This document shows positions 13,109-28,519 of a stretch of 64,000 nucleotides of DNA, in pieces (within the stretch, counting starts at the first letter, position 1; the number at the start of each line of letters is the position of its first letter). Made by a program: the position numbers and the translations under genes. Source of the stretch: Tetrahymena thermophila SB210 (taxonomy: Eukaryota > Ciliophora > Oligohymenophorea > Hymenostomatida > Tetrahymenidae); contig NW_002476420.1 of assembly GCF_000189635.1 (NCBI RefSeq), positions 188,683 through 252,682 on the forward strand, written 5' to 3'. The notes beneath the pieces are model-generated. The model worked only from the letters and a program-made list of their open reading frames with translations, was not told the DNA's origin and did no database searches.

Positions 13109-15367
13109 TCAAATGCTTTTGCAAGTGTTAGTTGCTGGATTGACATAAAAATTAGGCTCGCACTGAGTGCAAATATTTGAGTTGTTTGGGCATTATAAGC
13201 AAATTGGATCACTGCATATTTTATAGCATTGGAGGTTGTATAATCTATAACCACTATTGCATTAAGTACACTTCAGATTTAAGCATGATGAACAATTTTG
13301 AATAGGGCAACTTTGTTAACTATTAAGGCAGCTATTTTAATATAAAGTGTAACCTGTTTAACATTGCTCACAATTTTGGTAATTAGTTATGCAAACACTG
13401 CAATTAGATGTTGTGCAATTAGGCTAGCACTTTTATGAATAGCTATCGTAGTAATATCCTGATTTACAGGATGTGCACTAGTCTTCAAATTCAGCGCAGT
13501 ACGAACAGTTTTGGTCTTGACATACTATATTTTGTGAATTATTGGGGGTTTTGACACCAAAGTTGAATACTACTCCGAATATAATACCTCCAATAATAAA
13601 CAAAAGGAGAAGAGCCAATAGAATTCTTACGACGTTAGTATCTGAAATGAATGAATTGCTTTCTTATATCTGAGTCAGCAGTTTATCTTAAAGACTTTCA
13701 GATTTGATTCTTTAGGTATCTGGGAAATTAGCAGGATCAGAGCTACCACTTTGATATTGATTTTCTTCATCACTGCTTTATTTCTTTATTTATTACTTTT
13801 TAATATTTAGCTCAACTTATTTTGCCATTTAAAGTTATTACTTGCGATCTTAATACTCGCCTTTTTGTTTTTATTTGGCCTTTGTCTGTTAAGAAATATC
13901 TTCGATTTCTTCGTCTTTCAACTTATCAGCCTTTCTTTTAAATGACTCAGATTAATTTGAAAAATTTGAAGTTTAACTTTGAATGCTTTGTCTTCCTTAA
14001 TAATCATTAAAAATGCTATCTTAAAGCGCAGGTTATTTTTATTAATTTGCTTCTTTCCCCTTGTCTTAATTTGATGCTTTCTTTTCTCTATTATCATTGT
14101 TCGATTTGATTTAATAAGGATACTGCATTTCAATTAACACTGGTTGATTGTTTTTTGTATCATAAATATTCAATATATTTTAATTTTCACCATAGATACT
14201 TAACAGCTTATTGGCATTAGCATCATTTTAGGCAGCAATCTTTGAATCAGTTATACAATTAGAATCATCTCTACCTCTATTTTCATTATTTTTAAAATTT
14301 TTGATTTTAACAATTTGGTATGATTTTTATGAGTTATCAAATGAATCACTGCAATATTCCTCAGGTATGGTATTTATGTCAATTTGAGACCCTTTACCAT
14401 CAGGGATAGTTAATTCAGTTTTTTCAGTATTGATAGCCATTTTATACACTTAAGTGGGTATTTTTTGAATTTTTTCCATTTAGCTTGTTTACTGCCTATT
14501 ATACTGCGAAGATTAAATGGGATTCTTATTTAAATTGTTTAGGTATTAAAGAAAATTTTGTAGACCCTTTAAGTCATTGTCTTGAAATATAGTTTCGAAA
14601 TCATGATAATTTTTAATTTAATTCATTAGGTTACTATTTTATATAATTTTATCCACTAAGTTATACAAATTATAAGGTGTGATGTACTTTTTTAATAATT
14701 CTTTATTTACAGTTAGTATTGAGAAGACTATACTCTTAATTTATGCACAATTTTTTTTGTAAATATAGCTTTAATTATCTTCTTATTTATTTTCAGGCTA
14801 ATTTATTTTGCAAAAAGAAAACCCATTGCTAATAACAATGCTTTCATTTTCGTCAACACCGAAAGAAGATAAAGTGAGTTCATCATTATAAAATATATTC
14901 TCGTAGTCAAAGCTCAAAAAAGATTCAACTACAGATATGCTTAAATCAATCAAAGCCTGTGTGTTTAATTTGTGTAGCTTCACATCTAAATATTTTTCAA
15001 GACTATTGTATTAAAGCTTTTTTATTATAAGTGAGTAGTGCGCATTTTAAAATTTATCAACGATAATCACTTTTGCAGTGCATTAGAGTGTATGAGGATG
15101 TGTGTTAATTTTTTTTAAAACATTATACTCCTTTTCGATTAACTAATCTTCATCAGAATCGTAAGTAATCCCAGGTCTATTTGAAATATTTTTTGTCATT
15201 TTTAGTATAAATTCCTCTTCATTTGAAGTTATTAAGTAGTTGTCAAATTAAGAAGGTATAACACCTTTTGCATCAACTGCCTCACTTAATTTTTTTTCAA
15301 TTACATAAATTTTACCTCCATGAGTAAAAGAAGCATCTTAATCAAAAATGCTTTAGGAGTTTCGCAT
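13109..15367 (-). CDS. Pseudokinase with one membrane helix and a C-terminal Cys-rich domain
   Basis: Single open frame of 752 residues, from ATG at 15367-15365 to TGA. Residues 1-240 follow a protein-kinase fold: EEFILKMTK (candidate VAIK lysine K56), an alpha-C-like helix with E78/E80, then IIVDKFQNAHYSLIIKKLQYNSLEKYL as the beta4-beta5/hinge region (described in two parts, about 100-119 and 120-127). The catalytic loop reads FLSFDYENIF, so the HRD Asp is Ser152 and the following Lys is Asp154; only N157 remains. DFG is S168-F-G, so both catalytic aspartates are lost. Residues 260-570 are Gln/Asn/Lys-rich linker. Residues 580-600 (ILLALLLLFIIGGIIFGVVF) form one membrane helix. Residues 612-752 are Cys-rich (CxxC, NCSxC, CxxGY units) like furin-type or ciliate Cys-rich surface repeats. 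With no signal peptide, type II topology is expected: kinase in the cytosol, Cys-rich tail outside. Confidence 0.85.
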
Positions 15368-16447
15368 TCAAAATAATATAAAGTAGTTTTTCAAAAGCTT
15401 AAAAATAAAATTTGTTTGTTTGTTTACTTAGTTTAATAAGACCTAATATTTTAATTAATTTAATTAGGATTAATTTATCTAAGTAAAAAATCATTATTTC
15501 TTTTTAATTTATTTTTCTTTTGATGAACTGACTAAATCCTAAATTAAGAGTTGATAGATAGCTCTTTTAAGAAATCTTCTATATAAATCTAATCTAATAA
15601 AAAAACAGCGCCAAATTATTTTTAATAAGAAATTCTGTTCAATTACATGTTTTGTGTTGTGAATTTTGTCCACTTTTTTATTTTTTTTTATTGGTTTTAT
15701 AGCAAAATATTTTATAAATTAAACTTTTTGCAATTAAAATCTAGAATATAGCGTCAATTTAAAATTAGGAAATACATTAGGATGCAGTTGTATGATCAGC
15801 AACCTTATCTTGATTTAAATTAAATAATGCAAAAGAATTAATTAGTAAACTTTAATTGAAAAAGAAAAAGAAAAATTAACTTTAATAATTTACTAAAGTG
15901 AAAATATATATTATTCTTTTATTATATTTGATTAGATGCATTTTTCTTTATCTAAAATACAGGTATTTCGTTGCCTTTCAATACCATCAATTAAAATACG
16001 AATATTTAACTTGATGACCCTCTCAATTTAAAAATAAATCTAATAAATTCTTAATTAAAAATCTTAAATTTTCATTTACAAAGCTTAAATTTTAATTTTG
16101 AAAAATTTAATTTAATTTATTGAAATAAATAAAGAAAGAATTAAAAAAAGAATAGAAAAATATAATAGAAACTTTATTTTATTGTAATAGAAATTTTTTT
16201 ATTATAAAAAACAAACATCTTTTCTCAAAAAAATTCTTTTATTTCTACTTTTTTCTGGAATTCTTTAGTTAAGCAAGCATACAACCATTATATAATATAT
16301 AAACTTTACCTCACTAAAATTGTTTTCAAATTACTCTAGATAGATTTATGAAAACTTAAAAAAAGCATAATTTATTATTTATTTAATTTTTTATTTATTT
16401 TCAACATTAAGAATTAGAAAAATATATTTATTCTTTCATGAATATTT
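15368..16447. other. Intergenic region
   Basis: AT-rich DNA between the pseudokinase start codon and the dipeptidase stop codon. It contains short TTTG repeats near 15412-15424. No gene was recognised. Confidence 0.5.
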
Positions 16448-18401
16448 TCAATTTTTCTTTAAGTGAGTGTAGGTATCAGCAAGAACTGAGGCCATGCAGC
16501 AAATTAACTTCTTAGTGAAAGGAATGTGTAAAAATTCGTTGGGACCATGGGCATTAGAACCAGGACCTAAAACACCAGTAATGATAAATTGAGATTTAGG
16601 GAAAAGTCTAGACAAGGTTCCCATAAGAGGAATGGTACCTCCCATACCTTATGACAAAGCTTCCTTTTTGTAGAAAGTGTTACTAGCCTTTTAGATACTG
16701 TCAAGTAAGTACTATTCAGTGTGTGGACAATTCCATCCGGGCATACCAACCATATTTTCAAGGGTGATTTCAGCTCCATAAGGAACGTTTTCAGTTAAGA
16801 GCTTTTTAAGAGCAACCTTAGCAGTTTCAATATCTAAAGTGGGGGGTAATCTTATTGAAATCTTAACAGTAGTTTCAGGTCTCAAGACATTACCTGCACT
16901 AGAAGTAGCTGGTAATCCGTCAGCACCAACAACACATAAAGTAGCCTTCCATGTCTATAATGTTTTAAAGTAAGTAAATAAATAAATATAAAAGAAAAAA
17001 GAAAAAATATTTAATAATAGGCACTAAATAAAAGAAAATATATTTGTATTGATTTATTTTCTGTTAATTTCTAATAAAAAATTTACATTGTTAATGTATC
17101 CATTGAAAACATTCTTAGTAACAGTTTAAACACCGTTAGCTAATGGGAATCTTTGGAGGAGAGGTTCTCCCATTTATTGAGAAACCTTCAATGCTTCAGC
17201 ATATCTATCAGCAGGAATGATAACCTAAATTGATTAATAAAAAAAATATAATATTCACTTTTGATTTTTCAAATAATAAATTCTTATCTGATGTATTTGT
17301 TTTTAATTAAATAATTTGAGGATTTTACATCAGAAAAAAATCTTTATAAAATTAAAATTAAATATTGAGGGCTATTGAAATAAGTATTTATATTACTTAG
17401 AAGTCGTCAGCCAATTCACCAGTTTCGGCATTTTCTACTCTGGTGAGCAATTGTCTAAGGACTCTAAAGCTGCTAGGAACAATACCAGAAGCATCACCAC
17501 TGTGGACACCTTCATTTAAAACCTTAACCTTGACATTAGCAGTCAAACAACCTTTTTTATTAACAATAAATAATTATCATACTCGAATCTTTTTTTTTAT
17601 TATATTTTTTCTCTCTCTATTTATCAATTGTTTCTCTTATAGTCTCAATTCTTTTATAACTCTTTCTAAATACAAAAGTAAAAATTATACCTCTAAGGGA
17701 GGTAGTCATCCACAACTATTCATAGTTGAGGCAACCAGAGTCCAAGCAGAAAACAACAGCAGGTTCTCTGATTCTATCTCTGAGCTTATCTAAGTAGGGA
17801 CCCAAATGAGCAGAACCTGATTCTTCATCACCTTCGATTAAAACAATGCATCTAGGATGAGGTAAACCTTATTCTTAACAAATCTTAATAGCAGCTAAAG
17901 AACCAAAAATGCTATAACCATCATCAGCACCACCTATTTAATATTTAATTTCATATTACTTGTTGAAGACACAATTTAAAAATTTCTTTTTCTTTATATT
18001 CGCTAATTAATTATTTTTTTACCTCTACCATAGAGTTTTTCTCCACGAACAACGGGCTTATCGAAAGCCAATCCTTCAAGCCAGCCAGTGAAAGGAGGCT
18101 ACTTATCGTAGTGACCATAGAAAAGAACGGTTTGAGTGTCATCAGTGGTACCGTCAACTTCAATGTAAATCAAAGGAGATTTATCTTCATCCTTAATAAG
18201 TTCATACTTGGCACCCTTAATTTCCTATTTCTTAGCCCATTCTAATAAGAGATTAGCAGCCTTTTCAAGTAAACCATTTTCGTTCCACTTAGGATCGAAA
18301 CCGTGAGATTAATTGGGGATTCTAATATATTCTTCCAATACAGGTTGAATATCATGATCCCATTTGTGGTTAACCCAATCTTCAGTCTTCTTAAAGTCCA
18401 T
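16448..18401 (-). CDS. CNDP2: Cytosolic non-specific dipeptidase, M20 metallopeptidase (CNDP2 type)
   Basis: Hydrolyses dipeptides in the cytosol with a two-metal (Mn/Zn) site. Five exons join in frame: 18401-18023, 17933-17691, 17551-17397, 17224-17087, 16954-16448. The product is 473 residues, almost the size of human CNDP2 (475). All M20 metal and catalytic motifs are visible in order: GHYDKQP (His ligand), GRGGADDG (bridging Asp), EGDEESGS (catalytic and metal Glu), CLDSG (Asp ligand) and AHGPNE near the C-terminus (His ligand). The N-terminus (DWVNHKWDHDIQPVLEEYIRIP-like) also fits the family, and no signal peptide is present. Codon use is biased towards GGT, AAG and GAA, suggesting solid expression. 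The minus-strand open frames at 16448-16779 are parts of exon 5. Confidence 0.93.
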
Positions 18402-19912
18402 TTTATCTTTCTCCTAAAGTTAATATTTTACTAATTTTATTAATTTAATTAATAACAAGTCTATAGACAAGATATTTTGTAATTTTTTAATAACTCTAAA
18501 TGTCTTCAAGAATATTCATAAAACGCAATATTTATTTTTATAAATCTTATCTACACAAGCTATTTTTTACTCTAAATATTTCTCGTCGTCGTGGAACTTG
18601 TAAAATCATATTGAATTCATAGTAATTTTCTCATCTTATATTTTCTTTTATAATATATGTCTAAAATAGCCACATAGCTTTTATTACTACTATCATACTA
18701 ATCAATTTATATCAATTAATCTTAATTATGATATTAAACTTACATTTAAAATAAATCTACATTTCAAGCAACAACTAAATTAAAATTAATAAAAATAAAG
18801 TAGAGCTGGAATACTATTTATAGCATTAATAATACTTAACTTAATTCAAAGCATCTCCAAAGCTTTTTTTAATTAGGAAAAGTGAGCTTTCATACCAGCT
18901 GAAATTTAATTTATATTAAGAATTTTATTTTAATTTATTAGATAAATCCTTAAAAGAATTCTAGATTTTTGTCACAAAATTTAAAGTATTTCAAGATATT
19001 ATAAATTAAAGTATAAAATATTAATTTGTAAAAATATAACTAATAATATATATAATATTTGGATTTATAAAGAAATAACAATTATTAAAAAAGAAGTTTT
19101 AATTTAATCTTACTTATACAATTTATGAATATTTATGTAAAAATAAACACATCTTTCTCTTAGATTTGATAAGATATGTCTGAATTATTTTGGTTACATT
19201 TATATTCAGTTGGAAATTAATTCTATTTTTTACTAAAACTTGAACTTATATTTTTTAAAATATTTCATAAATTAATACTTAATTTTCCTCTATCAGTTTG
19301 TATTATTTTTTTTCTATGATTAAATAAATATAAAAACCAAGTAAATTAATAGCAAGAGAAAATAATCTTTTTGGTTTAAATTAAAAATAACAATTTAAAA
19401 TAATTAACTTAAAATTGGAATGAATTCATTAGAATTTTTTTGAGGAATAATAGTAGAAATGAAGTAAATTGTTTTTGCTGATATAAATCCTAAAAATAAA
19501 AAAAAATTTTAATTCCTTAAAAATTTATAAAATTTACAAGGAATAAATACTTATATTGTTTATACTTTGAATGTACATAGTTATGGCTTGATAATAGCCA
19601 AGTAAATATGGTTATCAATTTTTTTACATATTTATTTATTTGTTTATTGCAAATTTAATTTTTTAAAAATCACGGTAAATATATGAGGATTTACTCAATC
19701 TATCTATATACACAGCTTATTGCTTTATCAACGAATTTTAAAATGAACTTTCATATGAAATTATTAAGAATTGTTATTTTATGAGTATTTTAAGAAAAAA
19801 TTACGAGTATTCATCCCAATATAAATTAAACTTAAATGTAATTAAAAGGTTAATTAAATTAAATGAGTAATAAATACCATAAGATAGATACAACACATAT
19901 TTTTAAAACACT
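18402..19912. other. Intergenic region; left edge of the tandem duplication
   Basis: Upstream flank of the dipeptidase gene, then AT-rich DNA. Homology with the second duplication unit begins at about 19620 (TTACATATTTATTTATT-like sequence) and continues through the 3' flank of gene copy A. No gene was recognised. Confidence 0.5.
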
Positions 19913-22900
19913 TCAACCAACATTTATATTAACTAATTAGACCTAAGTTTATGACCCTTATATATTTAAAGCTGGTAAGATATCAATCTTATCAGATTTA
20001 GAAATTTAAGGAACATAGATACAAGCATATTTTTTAATAATTTGAGGAACAAAGTGACTAACTTGTTAACCCAAATTAGATATCGCTCTACCAATTCTAC
20101 ACCTCCAACGCAACATTCTTCTTTAAAATAAGCATACCTTCTCTAATTTTATTTGAATATATGAAATATAAATTGAAGCTTTTAAATTAAAAGCTTTGAA
20201 TGTAGCATCAACTATGAATTAGAGATTTTGCTTTTTTTAAAGGTAAAATATGTTTTAAATAAATTTTAATTTATTAATAATTACTTTTTGTAGAAGCTAT
20301 ATACTCAATAGACCTTACAGATCAACTGAAACAATTGTTCCTTAAGCATATGCTCCTATTTCGGCTATTAATACTGAAAGTGCAGCACTTGCATCAAACT
20401 CTGCATTTGCTGATACACCAAACCCAGCGTTTATTGATGTAGCTTAAATTTCAATGAAAGTAAATATTTAAGCACTGAATTAAAAGTAATATTGCAAGAC
20501 AAGTGGAATGCCAATTGGTGTAGGGATATAATAAGGCTATGGATATTAAGGAAATTTCATTTTTTCATCTAATATAAAATTAATTAATTAATTATTTAAT
20601 TATCTATAAAATTATAAGTAAATTATTATTACCAAACAAAACCTTTTGTTCTTTCTTAATTTAAAATTTTGAGGATATTTTAGTGATCGCAGATTCAAAG
20701 AGTTTGTTCACATTTTCTAGTTTTGCAATTGCATTATTTAAGTTTGTTTTGAGAAATTCATTTCCTAATTTTTAAAACTTTTAAAAAAGATTTATTTGCT
20801 TAATAATAATTTATAATAATTTAAGAATTTACTTTATCTTTAATTTAATCAATAGCTTATTTTTAAATCTTTTCAAGGATTTGAGATTTAACAAAACTAA
20901 TCAAATCTTATTTTAAATCTTCAGTAATTGTTTAGAATAAATTTTATAGATCAATTTAGCCAACTATGTCTTCGAAATTCTTGTTAATGTTGAGAAATTA
21001 GTTTTCGAATTAGCTGAAATTTAAAGCAACTTAATGAATTTGACTTAATTGATTTGACAAATCATTAAAAGAGTTCTAGACATTTTTCACAGAATCTATT
21101 GTATTCTTTATAGTGTCAGTTCCGTTGTTGATAGCATCTTTAATTCCACTTATGAAAGAATTTACTGGAAAGTCAAAGATATTTCCATCTTACAAATTAG
21201 TTAAATTTAAAGATTTTAAAGACAAATCGCTAATGTCATCAGTTAAGATTTATGATTGTTTTCCCATTTGTTTTTTAACTTGATCTACAAAATTCTTTTT
21301 TTTTTTTGAATTTAATTAATTGATTGATTGATTAAAAATATTAATTAATAAATAAATTACCGATGAGCTAAAGTCAGCTGAAAGCATTTAAAGAGCTTAT
21401 TCAGATTAATCCATTATTTTCTTGTCGAAGTTGCTAACTGCGATAAACTCATTATCAACCCCATCAAGAATTTGCTAACTTAAATTAGAAGAGAAGTCAT
21501 AAGTCTTACTTTTTAAAGTGGTAATTGTATCTTTAAAGCTAAGAATTGATTATTAAGCTATATTTGAAAATATGTCAGTTATATTAGTCAATTTAGAAGT
21601 TATTTCTTGATTAATACTATCAGCACATGACGTAAAGTTACTTGCGATAAAAGTATAGAGAGAGTCTAAACTAGTTAATGAATTAAAGCTGCTATACAAA
21701 TCCTATGCAGCTTTTTAACTTTCATTTATCTGGTTCAATATATTTTGTGAAGTTTTTAATTCCAATACACTCTTAATCTATGGATTTTCTTTGACTTATA
21801 TAATAGTTATATTTATTGATTGTTTTGCTATATTGAATTATGATTGTAAGTTATTCAGCGACTTTTCAAGTTAATCATTGATTTGTTTTGATATTTATTT
21901 TAATTGGCCTTAGAAGATATTAGAGAAAGAATTTTAAGATAATTGGATGATTTGCTATTAAATTTTAGATGTTTATTAACTAGTGAAATTAGTAATTTTT
22001 GATGATTAGGCATTTAAAAAAGTCTATGTATTATTAATAAAAGTACTTTATTGACTTTATACAAATTTAGTTAGATTCTATTGTATTTAAATATTTATTT
22101 TATCTTGAATAAGATCGTATGCTTGTTTTAAAGTTTACTAAACATTTTAAATAGCAATTTGGCCATCTTTGTAAATTAAATTTGTTTTGTTTTGGTAAAT
22201 TTAATTTATTTTCTAACTCTATTCAATAAGGCTTTATTAAATTTTTGACAAATTGTTTTACAATGTTGAAATATAGGCTTAAGCTGTTTAAGAAGTAATA
22301 TTTTGAATAGTGCCCAATTTTTATTATGTTGAATTCAAAATTTAAGTGTATTACTTTTTATTTTAATAGTAAAATTAGTTGAAATATAAAGTGAAAAAGT
22401 AGAGGTAAAAATTAATTTATTTATTTTACCAATTATAGCTTTTAGAGCTTATCTAATAAATCCACAGAAATAGAAGAAGTGATGCCTGATGCGTATTTCT
22501 AGATATCATCTATTTATAATTAATTTTTTTTAAAACATAATTTTAGTTAAAAAAGAAAGTTACTCAAAATTGGATTAGACAAATTAGAAAATAATTTTTG
22601 TGCCAAATTAAATTTTGCATCAATTTAGTAGTTCACTTGTTTTACCACATCAATGACAGTGTTTTTTATTTTGCTCACCTTTTTTTAAAAAGAAATAACA
22701 TTTAATTATTATTGAAACTAATATTCTATTTTACTGCTAGCAATAAGTTCTTTTTAAGCCAATTAACTTCATTTTTAAATTTGGTCAAAGGAAAATTCAC
22801 TAATTAATTATTTAATAATTTATATTTTAAAAATAAATAAACAAATAAATATGTTGATATATAATTTATTTTTTCTATATTGATTGCTTTTAAAAAAATA

Positions 22901-25601
22901 TTTATCAACCAAATAACTAACTAATTTTTTTGCAATTGTTTTTATAAATATTTTTTTAATATTTTATTATTTTGAAGGATAATCCAGTAATTAAAATATC
23001 ATATTATCGAGTTCATCATATTTTAATTCAGGGATTAGTAAAATTTATTTAAATATTTACCTTTTTGTATAGGTGAAACAGGAATATTTAAACCTAAAAA
23101 TTGAAGGAACACTTGAGTTTAACACTCATCATTTGAGGAGCTATCTTATTATTTATCACACTTAAATGAAATAAAAGATCTCATTTTTATTGTTAAAATG
23201 TCCTTTTCAAATAGCTTTACTTGCAAATTATCTAATAAATTATTGTTTTGAGTGAGCATTCTGGTTGAGGGTGAGCTTATGTTAACTTTTTCTAGTTTTA
23301 TTTATGAATATTTTAATGAGCAATTGAAAAGAAATAAAAATTTACAATTTAAGTCTACAAGAGGTTTTTCAGTTTGATTAGATGTGATAAGAGTATTGTC
23401 AAGCTAAATATCAGTCTTTTTAAGGTTTTCTATAAATTAGAGGTAATTAGTCCAATTATATTATACTGTACTCATCATATTAAAAACGTTATTGATATGA
23501 GTTTTTTCATTATTAGAAATATTAGTTTCGTTGATGAAAGTCACATTAAATTTTTAAGTTATTTTCTAGTTATTTAAGACATCTTCAGTTGAATTATCCT
23601 TGGAGAGAAAAGAATTTATTTTACTTTTTTTTAAAGAATGAAAAAAACAAATTTACATATTAAAATTACTAAGCTGACTCAACACGACCTTTAACAAAGT
23701 AACCTTAATTGTTAAAAGTGATGTTACTTTACTACTGTGTAGCTTATTGATAGTCATCATTAGTTTTCTAAGTAAATTATTAGACTAATGTTACATCTCC
23801 TGTAGCTGACTTATGACTTTGCATCACTGACATTTTGTATGCTCCATGTACATTTTTTTAAGTAAAATTAGCTAATTTAGTTACAATTTTTACTCCTTTT
23901 GGATCAATTATATCATAATTAGATTTATAAAGATTCGGTAGAAGAGTAGTAAGGAAAGCGGGAAGACCGAATAGAAATGTCTCATTTACATTGATAGGAA
24001 AAGCAATGTCTTTTATCTCTCCACCCTTATTAGATAAATTATAATTCAGTTTATGTAGCAAAAATTAAATATAATATATTACCTTCGTAACGTTTAATTG
24101 AATAATTTCAGCTCTGCTTAATTGAACGTCATCATCTGAAAATGGAAAATCTTAATCAGAGGTTGAGTTTGAGGTTGGGGATTAATTTATTGATTGATTT
24201 TCAGTGGTATCTATATCAAAATTTTAATTAATTAAACAAAGAAAGAAAGAAAAGTTAATTAAAACAATACTTTTTTAATTTGTAGTTGAAATTGAGGTAG
24301 TTGAGTCATTTGAATCTATGAAATTTCTCGCCCCAGAAATTATCACTGCACTGTCTTGCTTTCCAACTTCATATTGTTTAGTCTAATCAACAAAAGCAAG
24401 GATTTATATTTCTATTTATTTATTTTTAAATTGTTTTATGAATTTGAAATATAAAATTGACAGCTAAATCAAAATTTTTTCTAAAATTTAGAGACGAATT
24501 AAAAGTGGAGAGAGAATAATAAGCAAAGATATAAATTTTAAATTAATAAATAAAACATACATATTGTGTTTTTAAGCAAATATTATAAAAAGGTTTAATT
24601 TTCTTTTTAAGTTTTTTGTATTAATTGTGATTAAGCTCATTTTAATGAATGTTAAATATAACAAAAATAATAAAAAAAGAGTTTAAAAATTAATATTCAT
24701 TTAATTGAAATAAATTAATTTCTTCAAATTATGGTAAAGCAAATTAAAAATTTAATTTTAAAATTAAGAATTAAAAATAATTTACAGTCATCTTTTTGAT
24801 TTTAAATAAGCATACTAAATAAGTATTCTACTACAATTTCTCTAGTGTAATTACTAGAATCATTGCGTTTGTAATTGTGCGTAGTAAGTAATTCGAGTCT
24901 GTAATTTTATTATTTTGACGTCACAAATTTCCTCTAAACAACATAAGGACTTTTTTCAAAACTGGAATCATCATTCTATAAAATTAAAATATTCTTAAAT
25001 TTTTATATTAAAATTGCTATTTTACTTCTCCTCCAGGTTTTAGGGCAAAGTAAAGTGATAGAGCTATAACCAGAAGACCAGCAAAAATTACGCTTAAGGT
25101 GATCACATTTCTTCTTTTATTTATTTTTTCATACAAAGAATTGTTTTTTTGTACACTTTAACTTTATGATTCAAGATCTTAAGATTTTTATTAAAATTCC
25201 TTCTCATCACCTACATGAGCTTGTTCTTAATTTTCTAAGTAATTTAAAGAGTGTACATTATCTTGCCTGATAATTTACTAACTTTCTTTTTCTTAGATCA
25301 TATTTTAGTTTAAAGTTTGTAATTAAGGTTTATCAAATTTCTCAATTACTATATTTTCTTCCAATAATAAGTTCTGTTAAGTAATCTACTATTTCTAGAC
25401 ATTGGGAAGATTTTCAAGGTTTTTGAAAATAGAGGAATCTTCTTAGATTTTTTTCGTTTTAGTAGAAAGACTTTCTTATTCTTAGGAGTTTTGCTTAATA
25501 TTTTCAACAAAGGTTTATTACTATTATTACTCAGATTACAATTCCTGAAGCTAGAACTCTTCGCTTTCATTTTGTTTATGCAGCTTGAGAGAAGTCATCA
25601 T
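19913..25601 (-). CDS. Type II membrane protein with glycosylated coiled-coil ectodomain, copy A
   Basis: Not a family I recognise. The first exon, 25601-25026 (ATG ATG), encodes a Gln/Glu/Ser-rich cytosolic region of about 165 residues. A membrane helix (VITLSVIFAGLLVIALSLYF) follows near residues 166-187. Later exons read well: 24975-24786, 24411-24271, 24210-24083, on to 23657 (with or without an in-frame 57-base intron), 23598-23346, then about 23303-23061. Together they give an ectodomain full of N-glycosylation sequons (NET, NIS, NWT, NQT) and a conserved FGLPAFLTTLLPNLY core. About 22.8-20.6 kb encodes coiled coil in several exons (FNDLSNQLSQI, NFEDIVGQIDLQNLF). The last exons encode a beta-rich, Ala/Gly-containing region and end at TGA 19915-19913. 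Estimated size is 1,400-1,500 residues. Compared with copy B it lacks 24 bases in frame near 20100. Exact middle exon borders are not resolved. Confidence 0.75.

Positions 25602-28519
<2,918 letters not shown>

Noticed and set aside
23374..23577. Plus-strand open frame also present at 32057-32260
   Set aside because: It is conserved only because it is antisense to the duplicated ectodomain exon with N-glycosylation sites.
25349..25570. Minus-strand Lys-rich frame starting at 25570
   Set aside because: The frame hits TGA soon after. The neighbouring frame from 25601 continues into a membrane helix and is the one conserved in copy B.
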